DNA from: Impatiens glandulifera
Lineage: Eukaryota; Streptophyta; Magnoliopsida; Ericales; Balsaminaceae
DNA: 64,000 nt
Reading direction: 5' to 3'
Assembly: GCF_907164915.1 (NCBI RefSeq)
Contig: NC_061868.1
Coordinates: 43,849,774 to 43,913,773, forward strand
Positions 22,273-33,348 of the stretch are shown here, one piece after another; the first letter of the stretch is position 1; each line of letters opens with the position of its first letter. The translations under genes and the position numbers were made by a program. Under the pieces are notes generated by a model. It saw only the letters and a list, made by a program, of their open reading frames with translations, was not told where the DNA came from and made no database searches.

Positions 22273-22792
22273 CCTTGTAAGTCATTGTCTTATGACCGAT
22301 GCTCAAACGTGTAGACCGAGTGGAAGAATCATAGGCAAGAAACCTCCTTCCGGACAATGCAATCAAGAGAATGACTCTGATTGTTGTATTCAAGGAAAAC
22401 CTTACACGACCTACAAATGTTCGCCGTCAATTACAAGTAATACAAAGGCGGTCCTCACCCTCAATAGCTTCCAAAAGGGTGGTGATGGAGGAGGTCCATC
22501 TGAATGTGACAACCAGTATCACTCAGACGACACTCCGGTTGTGGCACTATCAACCGGATGGTACAACAATGGAAAAAGGTGCCTAAATGACATTATTATT
22601 AGCGCAAATGGAAAGAGTGTAAGGGCAAAGGTGGTGGACGAGTGCGACTCCACCATGGGATGTGATGACGATCATGACTATCAACCTCCTTGTCCTAACA
22701 ACATTGTAGATGCCTCCAAAGCTGTATGGAAAGCTTTGGGAATCCCTGAAGGAGACTGGGGTGATCTCGATATCACATGGACCGACGCTTGA

Positions 22793-23513
22793 GTACGTCT
22801 CAACACTGTGACATGTTGAGCTTTGATATGTGTTTGCTCCAAATTATACTACTTTTATTATGCTACATTATGCTTATTTTTGATGGTTATGTGATGCCTA
22901 TAACTATCTTTATGCAAGTCTTGTTTTTACTAAAAAAAGGTCAAATACAATGTTTGTAAAAAAATGATTTCTTGTGTTCAATTTTTAAAGCAATCTTTAT
23001 ATCTTTATTTTTCAGTGATCCATATCACCATGAAAATTGTGAATAACCCGATAAAAAATAAGTAATACAAATGAAGTTATGACAAAATTTATCATTTATA
23101 AATATAAGAACGACATCAAGACGATCAACAATATTATGATCACATAAAACTAAATCATAGAGCTAAAACACCTCCATCTTAATAACTATAGTTATAAATA
23201 GTTACATTTGACAGAGATATTGATCCGTAATTCTTTTCCACAATATATTGACGTGAATATTATTGATTTAGAAAAAAAGTAGGGTATAAATTAAGACTTG
23301 TAGAGTAAACAATTATATTTACATTATTGATCTTTATTAAAAGGATAAGATCCATAATTTTTAAAAAGTTAAAAAATGAATGCTGAAAACTAGTTAATAT
23401 CGGATAAATTCAAGTCACGATAATAATTGTTGTCATTGATTTATTGAGATACAACTTAATAAATCAACCAAAGATTACACTTATATAAACCTTAAAACAA
23501 ATGTGAAAATCTT
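22793..23513. other. Copy 4 3' flank (duplicate of the copy 3 flank)
   Basis: No gene. It parallels 15973-16880 with substitutions and small indels. The short frames here are not supported. Confidence 0.55.
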
Positions 23514-24735
23514 GTGTGTTATGTAACCATGAAATTGGAATGTGTAATTCTAATTATTAAGTTTATTGAGTTTGATAGAACATTTAACATTAATAATTAA
23601 AATTAAAATTAGAATTTGAAATCAAATGAGATTTTATAATTTATAATTTACTCTTTTTAACTCGTAATGATAATTATAATATTTATTTATTTTTATATAT
23701 TTTTCAAACAAAAATATCTTATTATTTTATATTTATAACATAATTAACGTGTTGAATCTATACTTTATTTTTAATAAAAAAAATTAAATGCCAAATCAAT
23801 ATATTCATTTTTTTTATAATTTAGTAACTTTATACTGATATATATTTTTTAATTTAGAAGTTAACATGTCGAATAAATTATTTATATATATATATATATT
23901 TCATTTAGGAATTTAGCATGTCGAATTGATATTTTTGAGTAAGTTAATATGTTAAATCGATATTATTATTGTTATTTTTTATTTAGAATCGATCTCTAGA
24001 TAAAAAAGAACTTGACTTGAATTATCTTAATTGTGTCAAATTAATATCTTAATAATATAAATAAATATACTCAAATTAATTTTGTAATATTTTTTTCAAA
24101 CAATGAATTACAATTTTAAAATTTTCATAATATAGGAATTGAATTACAATTTTAAAGTTTAATTTTAAAGTTTTTCATAGTATATGAATTGTAATTCAAA
24201 ATCAATTCTAATTCATTAAGATAGTTCAAGTGACAAGAGTGGTTCTATGAAACCAAATACAATATCATTTAATTCACACTTACAACGTTTTAAATTGAAT
24301 TATGTGCCATGAGTCATGACTAATGAGATAATACTAACATTCTACATTAAAAGAATATATATAAATATATATAACTTTTATTTAAAGTGTTTTAAGTAGA
24401 AATAAAACTCGTGAGATTTTATATCTAAAAACAACCCCCCTCCAATATCCTTTCAACATTTGAAAAGTGTCTCATAATTCTTTATTTCATGTCCACACCT
24501 CCAATATAAGGGTTCTTCATTTGAAAAGTGTCTCATAATTCTTTATTTCAGGTTCACACCAAATATTTGATATTGATTCTCATTTTTGTGACCTTATCAA
24601 CCTCTCATATCTTGTACATGTCTATCACATATTTACCAATAAGTTGTGTTTTCATCAATTTGTTTAACTTAATGTCAACTCGCAGTTTCGTATCAAATTA
24701 GTTTGTATTATTAAAAACGAATTTAAGAAAACTTT
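23514..24735. other. About 1.2 kb extra segment in the kiwellin duplication
   Basis: Alignment of the two duplicated spacers breaks after gtgaaaatctt (about 23513) and resumes at about 24736 (aaacattctcaccattcc, matching 16900 onward). The extra DNA is AT-rich. It includes two tandem copies, offset 61 bp (24457 and 24518), of a segment beginning catttgaaaagtgtctcata. No inverted ends or target duplication were found, so it may be an old insertion, or the other copy may have lost it. Confidence 0.5.
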
Positions 24736-25013
24736 ATTATTAAAACATTCTCACCATTCCAAAAGATATCATTATTTGTTTCTTAGTAAATATAGAAAAA
24801 TAAAAGGTTAAACAAGTTGGTCTTAGATGCTTATGAGTAACATATTTTAAATCATTTATGGAATAAATTTTGGTTAGAATTTGTTTTTGCACATGAAAAC
24901 GTTGCAGAGGATACAAAGGCATTGAATTGAAATATGGATTCTCAATAACTAATCCATATATATGTTCAACTTGCGTGACTGAAGCAACAAAACCATTATT
25001 AAATTAACCAAAG

Positions 25014-25101
25014 TTGACCCCTTTCTTGATCTCTTCAAGCAAAATGCCAATTAAATCATCAAAAAAACTTTTAAATAATTTGCTAATTAACTCCTATAAA
25101 A
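25014..25101 (+). promoter_or_regulatory. Promoter elements of kiwellin copy 5
   Basis: W-box core TTGACC at 25014-25019 and TATA box TATAAAA at 25095-25101, 155 and 74 bp upstream of the ATG. The whole region from about 24840 to the gene is almost identical to the copy 4 promoter. Confidence 0.6.
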
Positions 25102-25168
25102 GCCAAACATTGTGGTCATTTCTTACTATCTCAACCTTTAAGACTATAGAAATAGAGCAATATAGAGA

Positions 25169-25735
25169 ATGATGAAAATCATCAACTCAAAAACATGCTT
25201 TGTGGCCTTGCTTTTCCTTGTAAGTCATTGTCTTATGACCGAAGCTCAAACGTGTAGACCGAGTGGAAGAATCATAGGCAAGAAACCTCCTTCCGGACAA
25301 TGCAATCAAGAGAATGACTCTGATTGTTGTATTCAAGGAAAACCTTACACGACCTACAAATGTTCGCCGTCAATTACAAGTAATACAAAGGCGGTCCTCA
25401 CCCTCAATAGCTTCCAAGAGGGTGGTGACGGAGGAGGTCCATCTGAATGTGACAACCAGTATCACTCAGACGATACCCCGGTCGTGGCACTATCAACCGG
25501 ATGGTACAACAATGGGAAAAGATGCCTAAATGACGTTATTATAAGCGCAAATGGAAAAAGTGTAAGGGCAAAGGTCGTGGACGAGTGCGACTCCACCATG
25601 GGATGTGATGACGACCACGACTATCAACCCCCGTGTCCTAACAACATTGTAGATGCCTCCAAAGCTGTATGGGAAGCTTTGGGAATCTCTAAAGGAGATT
25701 GGGGTGAGCTCGATATCACATGGACCGACGCTTGA
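25169..25735 (+). CDS. Kiwellin / ripening-related secreted protein, copy 5
   Basis: A 188-residue intronless frame starting [10 protein letters not shown]; a second ATG follows at once, and either gives a functional signal peptide ([17 protein letters not shown], cleavage before QTC). The ten-cysteine mature domain is complete. It is closest to the disrupted copy 4, sharing the [10 protein letters not shown] acidic stretch and long identical DNA runs. Private changes include [28 protein letters not shown]. As the intact sister of copy 4 it gives the exact empty-site reference for the copia insertion. Expected secreted, apoplastic; defence function inferred. Confidence 0.95.
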   Translation: MMKIINSKTCFVALLFLVSHCLMTEAQTCRPSGRIIGKKPPSGQCNQENDSDCCIQGKPYTTYKCSPSITSNTKAVLTLNSFQEGGDGGGPSECDNQYHSDDTPVVALSTGWYNNGKRCLNDVIISANGKSVRAKVVDECDSTMGCDDDHDYQPPCPNNIVDASKAVWEALGISKGDWGELDITWTDA

Positions 25736-25952
25736 GTTCATATCAATATTGTGACAAAATTGAACTTTGTCTAGTTTATTATCTTATAATATGCTATTTT
25801 ATGATTATGTGATGCCCAAAATATATATGTGTGTGTAATTCTTCTTTTTACTCTTAATATAACGTTTATAAATAATAAATTTTAGTTGCATCAAATTTAT
25901 AAGTAAATTAAAAATTCATAAGAAACCAACAATTTTTTTTTTTGTTGTGAAA

Positions 25953-26255
25953 AGAAAATTTGATAAAATGACACTAAAGATCACCTTATTTCCTACAAGT
26001 AATAACGCATAAATAAAATGCGTTGGTGACACTTTTCTTTTTTTCGGACGAAAATGCCCCCGTTGCGAGACGTAACCGGCAATCGCGAGATGAATTTTTT
26101 TTTAAAAAAAATAAAAAAATTTGCGTCTCGCAAGTGTGGACGTCTCGCGACATGTGCAAAATTGTCCGAAAAAAAATGTCACCATCACATTTAATTTTAT
26201 TCGCATACCCTTATAGGAAATAAGGTGATATTTAGTGTTATTTCATCAAATTTAC
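25953..26255. mobile_element. Mutator-type MITE, 303 bp, with 9-bp target duplication
   Basis: The two halves are inverted copies over about 100 bp: aaatttgataaaatgacact near the left end pairs with agtgttatttcatcaaattt near the right end, and pairing continues through the ggtgacac and ttttcggac segments to an inner hairpin (gttgcgagacg / cgtctcgcaa). Both ends are flanked by gttgtgaaa (25944-25952 and 26256-26264). A 9-bp duplication with long inverted repeats fits Mutator-like elements. No coding capacity; the frame at 26023-26223 is just the hairpin. It is richer in CpG than its surroundings. Confidence 0.85.
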
Positions 26256-26467
26256 GTTGTGAAATGGTACTAACTTTTTTTTAAAATTAAAAAGATAGAT
26301 ATAAAAACTAGGTCAAATGACATTTGTTATGAATGAAATTTTAATTTTATATATACAAAAAGTGTAAAGTTAAAATGATAATATTTTATAAAACAAATAA
26401 GAGAAGCTCTTGAGACGTGACGGCGGTAAAATCTTCATCTTCCTTGGCGATCTCTCTTTCTCTGCAA

Positions 26468-26980
26468 ATGGACCCAAAAACCGACAAGCTTGTCCGAAGA
26501 ACAACCGTCGTGGCTACGGCGACCGCTGCCTACTTCCTTCTCACCGCCGACTACGGTCCCGGTCCCAACATCCTTGACCCAGTGAGTATTCCCTCTATCA
26601 TTTCCGATTCGACTCGATTCGCAAAACAAATGCATGTATTTTTCGCTTTTTCTAATGAGAATTTGTTTCTTCTCAACCTGGCTGAAGTTTATTGAATCCA
26701 TTTTCATCTCCGGCGATGCTTGAATAGTTTATAATTCATTATCTTCAGAATAAGCGTTCAATTCTAGTAGATGTTGATATGAAAGACATGAACTTTGATT
26801 CAGCTGGTTATTGTAAAAACTTTAACTTGAAATTCATGATTTGGGCAGATTAAAAATGCAATCTTATCGGCTGAACGTTCTGTGAAGGGATTCATTTTTG
26901 GTGAAAAGAGTTCAAAAGAAGACAATAATGATCAGGAGAAGGTAGCACCACCACCCAGCAAGAAACAACAGCAGCCATAA
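26468..26980 (+). CDS. Small conserved plant protein with one predicted membrane segment, two exons
   Basis: Exons 26468-26581 and 26849-26980 (donor CCA|GTGAGT, acceptor GGCAG|ATT) give 81 residues. Residues 7-15 are basic (KLVRRTTVV), residues about 13-26 form a short hydrophobic stretch (TVVATATAAYFLLT), and then DYGPGPNILDPIKNAILSAERSVKGFIFG precedes a hydrophilic Glu/Lys/Gln/Pro tail. I recall similar short plant proteins of unknown role and cannot assign a function. An upstream in-frame codon at 26417 is not an ATG, so MDPKTDK is the natural start. It is convergent with MPP10, 353 bp between the two stops. Confidence 0.75.
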
Positions 26981-27333
26981 CTCTTTTATGTTTTAGGGTT
27001 TCAAATGAAAATGGATAAAGATTACAATGGGATAACCATGTTTGTTTTTTTAATAAATTATGGGTTTGTGCTTTATAAGTTATATAGTCATGTTCTTTTA
27101 ATAAAGGATGCAGGTCTAAGAAATTAACAAGGCAATTCTCTTGAAAATGTAACAAAGAATCTATAAAAAGTATGTATTTTGCATCAATTATGTTTAATGA
27201 TTAAAAATGTCATTAAAAACAATAACAATAGTCTAATTGAATAGTGGCTATGTCAAAATTTTAACGAGCAAACAACACTCTTCAGCCTCGCAAACTAAGC
27301 ATTGAACTTTGCACTTGCAGTGATTGTCAAAAA
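26981..27333. other. Convergent 3' UTR space between the small protein gene and MPP10
   Basis: AT-rich DNA with no frame of note; it should contain both polyadenylation regions. Confidence 0.5.
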
Positions 27334-30231
27334 CTAGGCTTCTGTTGTAGAGTCCTCACCTGTAAAAGAACATTTTAAAGAGCAAAAACTTCAGCAATTG
27401 GACATCAACAAGAAAACAATTTTATGAGATCAATTGGATGTTACACAGAATGTGAACATACCCTTTGGCTTAGGCTTGACGCTTTCACGGGCCTTCTTCA
27501 TTTCCATCTTCAATATTGTCTCAGCTGCACAGTAGTAACCGAAATGAAATTTGTGTTTAGGGGAAAAGAAAGGTAAAGGAGAATCATTGGAAAGTCGATT
27601 ATTTACCTTTAAATTTCCTCTTTTTGTTAGCTCTTCTCCTTTTCCTTTCTGCTTGAGTCAACTCAGATTCTTCTTTTATATTTCCTCCTTTACCACTAAA
27701 AACTTCCTCAGGAGCAAGCATTGCAGCATCCGACACCGCCAGAGGTGCGATCTAACAATGAACGTGGTATATATCTAATGTCAGCACAAATTCTAGGAAA
27801 AGCTAATTATATATTTTTTTTAAAAAGCATCATCACCTCTTCAATTGCCAAGGCAGGAACATTGGTTTGTATAGACATATCTTCTATAACCTGCCAAAGT
27901 TAATTTGAAATAAGACTCTCTTCATTGGGTTCATTGTTCTATCAGAGCGGAAAAAAAGGATAAAGGCAAATGTACCGGTTTTGGAGTGAAGTGGAAATGT
28001 GACAAAGCGTCCAACCTCAAACATAGTTTCTTGAATAGTGTGTTTGCCTGGCCACACATCATATTATAAGAGACAGATTTCATAAATGATATTTGCCAAA
28101 ATTGATATTCTATAATGATTATTTGATAGTAAGCGAAAGGAAAATGATCCAAAACGAACCTCCTTCTTTAACTCATCTGTCACTGATGATGCTTTTGAAA
28201 CGAGTCCAGTGGTTTGAACATACTCGTCCTGCAATATCAAATTACATATCTCAGTTTTTGTTTCAGAAATGAATGTTATAGACATATGTCCAACAATATG
28301 AAGGGATTTGAAATCTGAATTAGTGATCCAGCAATGTATGATATTTATGGCAATGTAAGTAAGCGAGAAAATCAAATCTTTCTATATTGATGCTATACAC
28401 AAATAATAGCTTCTGATACTATTATCTATCATATCTATATAACTATATATAAAGTTTATTATAAGAATAGACCAACCTCGTATACTTCAGCAAGCCCCTT
28501 ACTGCTCTTGTTCTCATCCTGAAATGCAAATAAATATTAAACTCAACATAACCACACAGAAAGAAAAAAAAAAAGAAAAAATATGATTACCATTCCCTTC
28601 AGTTCTTTTGGTGCTCGATTAGGCATGATAAGAGACTTCTGGACATCATCAAAGTGCCCCTGTAATCATCATATTACATTTTTCAATAATTTACAGAACC
28701 ATCTTTGATAAATGTATGTGATATATCATATATGGCTCATGATCGAGAGATGAAATGAGATATAAAGGAAAAGGAAATTTAAATCTTACCTCAACGATCC
28801 GTTTTCTAATCAAATCCTCAATGGATGCAGTAACCTCCTCTGTTATTACAGGGGCAGGCCTCACATTATGCTCAAAATCTAAATCAACTTCTAGGGCACT
28901 GTTCTTGGGCCTTTTAGGAGCACTTATCTATAAACAAAAAGGATTTAATCTCACACAATTTATTTTCTATAAACACTGTAATAACAACAAAATTGATAAT
29001 CAAGTCAATAGAGTTTAGTTACCTCTCCCATCATGTTCCAATTTTTTGGATCAAGGTTAGACTTCTCCATTTGTTCTACCTTCAATCTAAGCTTCTCCTG
29101 TTCTTTTTCATGAGTAGAAAGAACACCTTTCTGCAAATTAAGAACATAAGAAAATTATAGTTTTTGATTTCTTGGGTATTTAACAACATTCCAAAGCTCT
29201 CCAGTTGTTTACCTTGCTACCAAGAGTGCTTCCTTTTTCTGGCTGATCATCATCTGATCCATCCAATTGACTAGTTAACCTTGAATTTGGTTTTTGAGTC
29301 TTTTTTTGAGCGACAAAGAAGTCTTGGTATCTAAGTATGGAGTTGAAAGGATACACTAGTGTTACTATGAGAAGAATGCATTCAAAGATGAAAGACAGAC
29401 AGAAGAACAAACCTGGCATTATCTTCTTCTTCTTCATCATCTTCAAGATCCTGCATAAGTCCAAACTACAAAACAAAATGGAACATTAAAGTTCTTGAAC
29501 ATCAAAAACTTATGTTTCTCATATAGCTAATAGTTAAACTCAAAAACCCTCACCTGGTCATCATCATCTTCTTCATCGTCGTCTTCTTCTTCATCTTCTT
29601 CATCATCCTCCACATGACCCTTTTTAGAATCATTCTTTTTCGTCTTCGTTCCGTACTCCCTTGCTTCATCTTCCTGCAAGTACTCTTCCAATTCCTTAAT
29701 CTTCAAAAATCGATCTTCAATCCCACCATCACCTTTCTCCCCCTCCTCCTCCTCGACCTCCTCGTCTTCTTCGTCTTCCTCGACCGACCCTTCTTCATCT
29801 ACCTCGTCATCCAAATCATCCATGTCCTCATCTTCCATACTATCCGAACCCTCTTCATCATCAGTTTCCATCGCCAAAGATTCCTCCTTTTCGTTCTCCA
29901 CATTCCTATCTTTCGCGACAACTTCACCAAATAACTTTGATATGTTCTCAGGGGTTTTCTCCAATTTCTTCAGTTCCCTACGGAAGTTTGAAATCAATGG
30001 TTGCGATTGAAGATCTATTTGCTGCCAAATCTGTTCGGCGTCGAAACCCTTAACGAGTAGATTATCGAAAGGAGACTTGGGGGTGTGAGGACTGAGAGAA
30101 GAGAATATGAACTGAGAAGCCAAACGAGCAGCTTCAGAGAGTTCCGAAGACGAAGAAAGATAAAGAGGTGGCTCTGACGACTTCAGGCGCCGAAGAGCTT
30201 CTATACCCTCCGAGTTACTTACTGTCGCCAT
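27334..30231 (-). CDS. MPP10: U3 snoRNP protein MPP10, 13 exons
   Basis: Minus-strand exons 30231-29554, 29450-29413, 29330-29213, 29130-29023, 28927-28790, 28659-28591, 28518-28477, 28228-28160, 28047-27976, 27890-27837, 27751-27607, 27524-27462 and 27359-27334 all have GT/AG borders and join in phase to 539 residues. MPP10 is a core component of the U3 snoRNP / small-subunit processome, needed for early pre-18S rRNA cleavages in the nucleolus, with IMP3 and IMP4 as partners. The first exon carries the N-terminal helical region and long acidic tracts (residues about 118-225, EEDEEDEEVEEEE and DDEEDEEEDDDEE). The conserved MPP10 core follows: ARYQDFF, NLDPKNWNMMGE, RPKNSALEVDLDFEHN, ITEEVTASIEDLIRKRI, FDDV. 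Then come LDALSHFHFTPKP and a basic tail (QAERKRRRANKKRKFK). Length is normal for plants. Confidence 0.95.
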
Positions 30232-31860
30232 TGAGTAGAGAAAATCGTAGTGAAGTCGCTAGTTAAAACTAGGTCAAATCAGTATAATTTTTCTTGATGA
30301 AATTTGTTGATAGAAGACGACGATTAGAATGATTTCTTCAACTTGCGAGCATAAGAACTTGAAGAGAACTGTGCGGCGGCGGCGGTTGAAGGAGGGTCTT
30401 TTAGGTTATATAATTATAAAATATAATTTAGTTTTATTTTATCAGTATACAATTTATAAATATATTTTTTTTCTCAATACTGTTTTTAAAATTCATTATT
30501 TTTAGTGGGATAAACTTATTTAATTAATTTTATGACTAATGCTTTAATAATAATAATAATTTAATAAATAATATTTGTTGTTGGATATATGAAAAATGTT
30601 TTTTTTGTGTTAGGTTTCTTCTGTTTTTATTTTTACTTGCAATATATTGTGCTTAATCTTTTTTTTAAACAAAAATATAAGTCTACATCTTATTTTATAT
30701 GAGATTATTTTAGTTAAATAATTAAAATATTATTCATTAATATTTATTATACAATAAAATAAAACAAAATAATGTAATTATTTACATTCACATTCATTTT
30801 ATTTAGGTTTAGAATAATTCATGCATAACACACTTATACCATATATTTTATAAAATACTTTTTTATATAAACAGATTTTTTAATAATATATAAAAAATTA
30901 TATTATTATAAATAAATAATTTTTTTTATAAAATATGAAAATAAATAAATATATTGATTAGATTATATATTTAATAATATTTATTAATTTTTGAATTATG
31001 ACAGAAAACACAAATATCATTCAGGCATATTTACTAGTAAAATCGGAAAAAAAAACCGTCATCACCAGGAATGTCCCATCCCGGACAACTACCAATAAAA
31101 CCGAGAAAAAAAAACCGCCATCACGAAAAAATTCAGATAAAAAAGTGTGGTGCGGATTACAATTGGTATTCCTAATTATGTAACTTAAATATAAAGGTCT
31201 TCAATTCTAATGGAGAAAAATATTATAAAAAACTCTTCATTTATATAACTCACTCAGGTAACTAAAGTATAAAATATCAATCACGAGTTTAATTTTTTCT
31301 TAAAACGATTTAAGTAAGTGAAAATCAGGATCATGAAACGGAAACACTTCAAAAAGAAATGAGGACAAAGGAAACAAAAACAAATAAACCCCCCAACAAA
31401 CATGGAGACAGCCCAAAGGTGAAAAGGAGGCACACTTGTATGACCTAATTTTTAGAGAATAACCTCTCACAATGTACCAAGAAATCTTACAAGAAATATT
31501 TACTAATTCAGATTGAAAATAATGTTACAATAATTTTCCTTTAACAAGGTGGTTACAATTGGATGATGGAATCAATCATGTCACTATCAAACACACTATA
31601 GCCTCTTTGGAACCATCTTTATAAACTGTTTTTTTGTTGTGAAGAGTAAAATAAATTAGGATCCAACATGGAAAAAAACACAAAAAGAAGCTTAACAAGG
31701 TTGCGAAAAAGAACATGTTTAGAAACATATAAAAGTATAATAAGAACAAACTTTAACAAGGGAGCATTGCATGATCAAAGTAGTTAGTTCCACTCTCCTT
31801 CAAATATTGTTGTTTCTCTTTTTTTATACCATTATTTTTCATCATCATACATAACCCATC
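30232..31860. other. MPP10 5' region and spacer to the ATI-type gene
   Basis: The first ~180 bases contain the MPP10 5' UTR and promoter, including a ggcggcggcgg run near 30375. From about 30410 to 31250 the DNA is AT-rich and empty. The right part is the 3' UTR/downstream region of the ATI-type gene. The 61-residue frame at 30998-31183 is not supported. Confidence 0.45.
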
Positions 31861-33348
31861 TTAATGATCTGCAGAAGGATTACCTCTGATGAAAGAACCT
31901 CTTCTATTCCCACCAAAGATCACATCTTTCAATCTATAAATAGGTCGGCCCAACATTCTTCCGATTTTCTGCAAATGGATCCGAAATTAGGGTTTATCAA
32001 CTACTAAAATCTAAACATCAATTACCAGCAAAGAAGAATTCCTAAAACTAACTTCCTGCTAACAAATCTCACAATTGTTTGATCTAGGGTTATTTGAATA
32101 ACCAACTGGTTATTTCGAGATAACCTTCATAGAAAATGCATATAAATATAAGATATTTTGGTTAATGATTTGAACAATGTGATTCAAAGGTAGATTGTTG
32201 ATTGGATAATGGGTTATTTAAAATTAATCTCAAATAACCCACATCAAACAAGGCCTAGAAAATCAAATGATGCTATAGTCTGCCTACACACACAAAAATG
32301 GATACCAATGAAAGGCAAAAGTGTATAATGCCTATTACTATTCACTCCTAGGCCCTAGCATGAACCAAAACCTAAAAATACATTTTAATTCTAATTTGAA
32401 AACACTTACAATTTTAATTATAATTTGGAAAAACTTAAACTTTTAATTCTGTATCCAGATCTAGATGAAAAACAATCAATAATTTTTCAACCTGTCTCTA
32501 ACTAAGTTTAATTACCAATCATAATCTCATCCAGACAGAATCCAAGTGTTTCCAAATGGGAAACCTAGAAGAATAGCTAATCAATATACATGTACCTCGT
32601 CATTGATGCCTAACTGACACTTATCCTTTTGCCAATGCTGTCCAATGATTACAAGACCCATAACAGCTGCTGCCACAAAAATGGACCAAAATGAATTTGC
32701 ATCTTTGGCATGTGTATATAGGGAAAGAGCTTGTCTCTTCCACCAAGCCTGACATGGGAGTTCAGAACCATTGTGTTGCTTATCTTCTTCTTCCTCCTCA
32801 TCTGGTAACTGCTGTGGACTTAAACCTAAGCTTCTCACAGATGGATCGGTTGGGTGAGGAATGTCTGATGTGGACTCAGTAAATGTAGTATGAGAACTAA
32901 AAAATCTAGTCTCCTCAGTAGCCAAATCAAAATCTGTTTTAGATAAACTATTACCCTGGTCATCAAATAGCGTTATTCCAGGAAATTCATCCTCCATTGT
33001 CAATCCTTTTGCATTCAAACTCTTTCCTTCTATCGTGTCAGATTTACCCACTTGCTCAACAACAATTTCATCTTCTTCATCTTTACCTTCTTGTACATTC
33101 TGTTTTTTAGTAGCCTCAGATTCTATGGGTAAATTTTCATGCTGACTTGGGGGGAAAACAAAATGACCAGACATAAAAAGAGCATCTGATGTATTTTCAT
33201 CAACAACCATATTTTCCTTTTCATCTATAACCGGTGGTCCAACTTGATCTGCACTAGGAGCAGCCGCATAAGCTGATGCTGTAAGTGAAACAACTTCCCA
33301 TTCTGCTCCTCGATTAGCATTTGGTCCCACCTCCTCACTATTTTCCAT
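31861..33348 (-). CDS. ATG8-interacting protein (ATI1/ATI2-like), two coding exons
   Basis: Exons 33348-32596 and 31968-31861 (donor GACGAG|GTACAT, acceptor TTTGCAG|AAAATC) give 286 residues. ATI proteins are plant-specific single-pass membrane proteins that bind ATG8 and mark ER- and plastid-associated bodies for autophagy during stress. Visible features: GAEWEVVSLTASAYAAAP near the N terminus, where WEVV fits the ATG8-interacting W-x-x-L/I/V motif; the conserved GHFVFPPSQHENLP; a long acidic disordered middle; CQAWWKRQALSLYTHAKDANSFWS followed by the membrane span IFVAAAVMGLVIIG; and the C-terminal GRMLGRPIYRLKDVIFGGNRRGSFIRGNPSAD. The start is MENSEEVG, not the ATG 57 bases upstream, because a splice acceptor (tgtttag) at 33369 lies between them. 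Confidence 0.9.
32084..32257. mobile_element. Possible small MITE in the ATI-type intron
   Basis: Within the intron (31969-32595) a segment starts ctagggttatttgaataacc and ends acccacatcaaacaaggcctag. Several self-complementary gggttatt / aataaccc units and a caaggcc end of a kind seen in PIF/Harbinger-type MITEs are visible. The two ends do not pair cleanly and the duplication (cta) is only three bases, so this is tentative. Confidence 0.3.

Larger units (their letters stand above)
17429..22792 (+). pseudogene. Kiwellin copy 4, split by a Ty1-copia insertion
   Basis: The first 47 bases of the gene (17429-17475, encoding [15 protein letters not shown]) are followed by the LTR, which adds a few codons and an in-frame TAG. 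The remainder resumes at 22268 after the repeated ctttt and is open to the normal stop at 22792. The intact paralogue at 25169 shows the unbroken order at the same place. From the internal ATG at 22292 a 166-residue frame encodes the complete ten-cysteine mature domain starting MTDAQTC, but without a secretion signal. No frameshift or stop has accumulated in the mature part, consistent with a recent insertion. It should be a null for secreted kiwellin unless the element is spliced out or a downstream transcript is made. Confidence 0.93.

Noticed and set aside
26023..26223. 66-residue frame downstream of kiwellin copy 5
   Set aside because: It lies wholly in the Mutator-type MITE hairpin.
29614..29934. 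106-residue plus-strand frame opposite MPP10
   Set aside because: It is the antisense shadow of the acidic Asp/Glu-rich exon of MPP10, which reads as hydrophobic or Ser-rich sequence in other frames.
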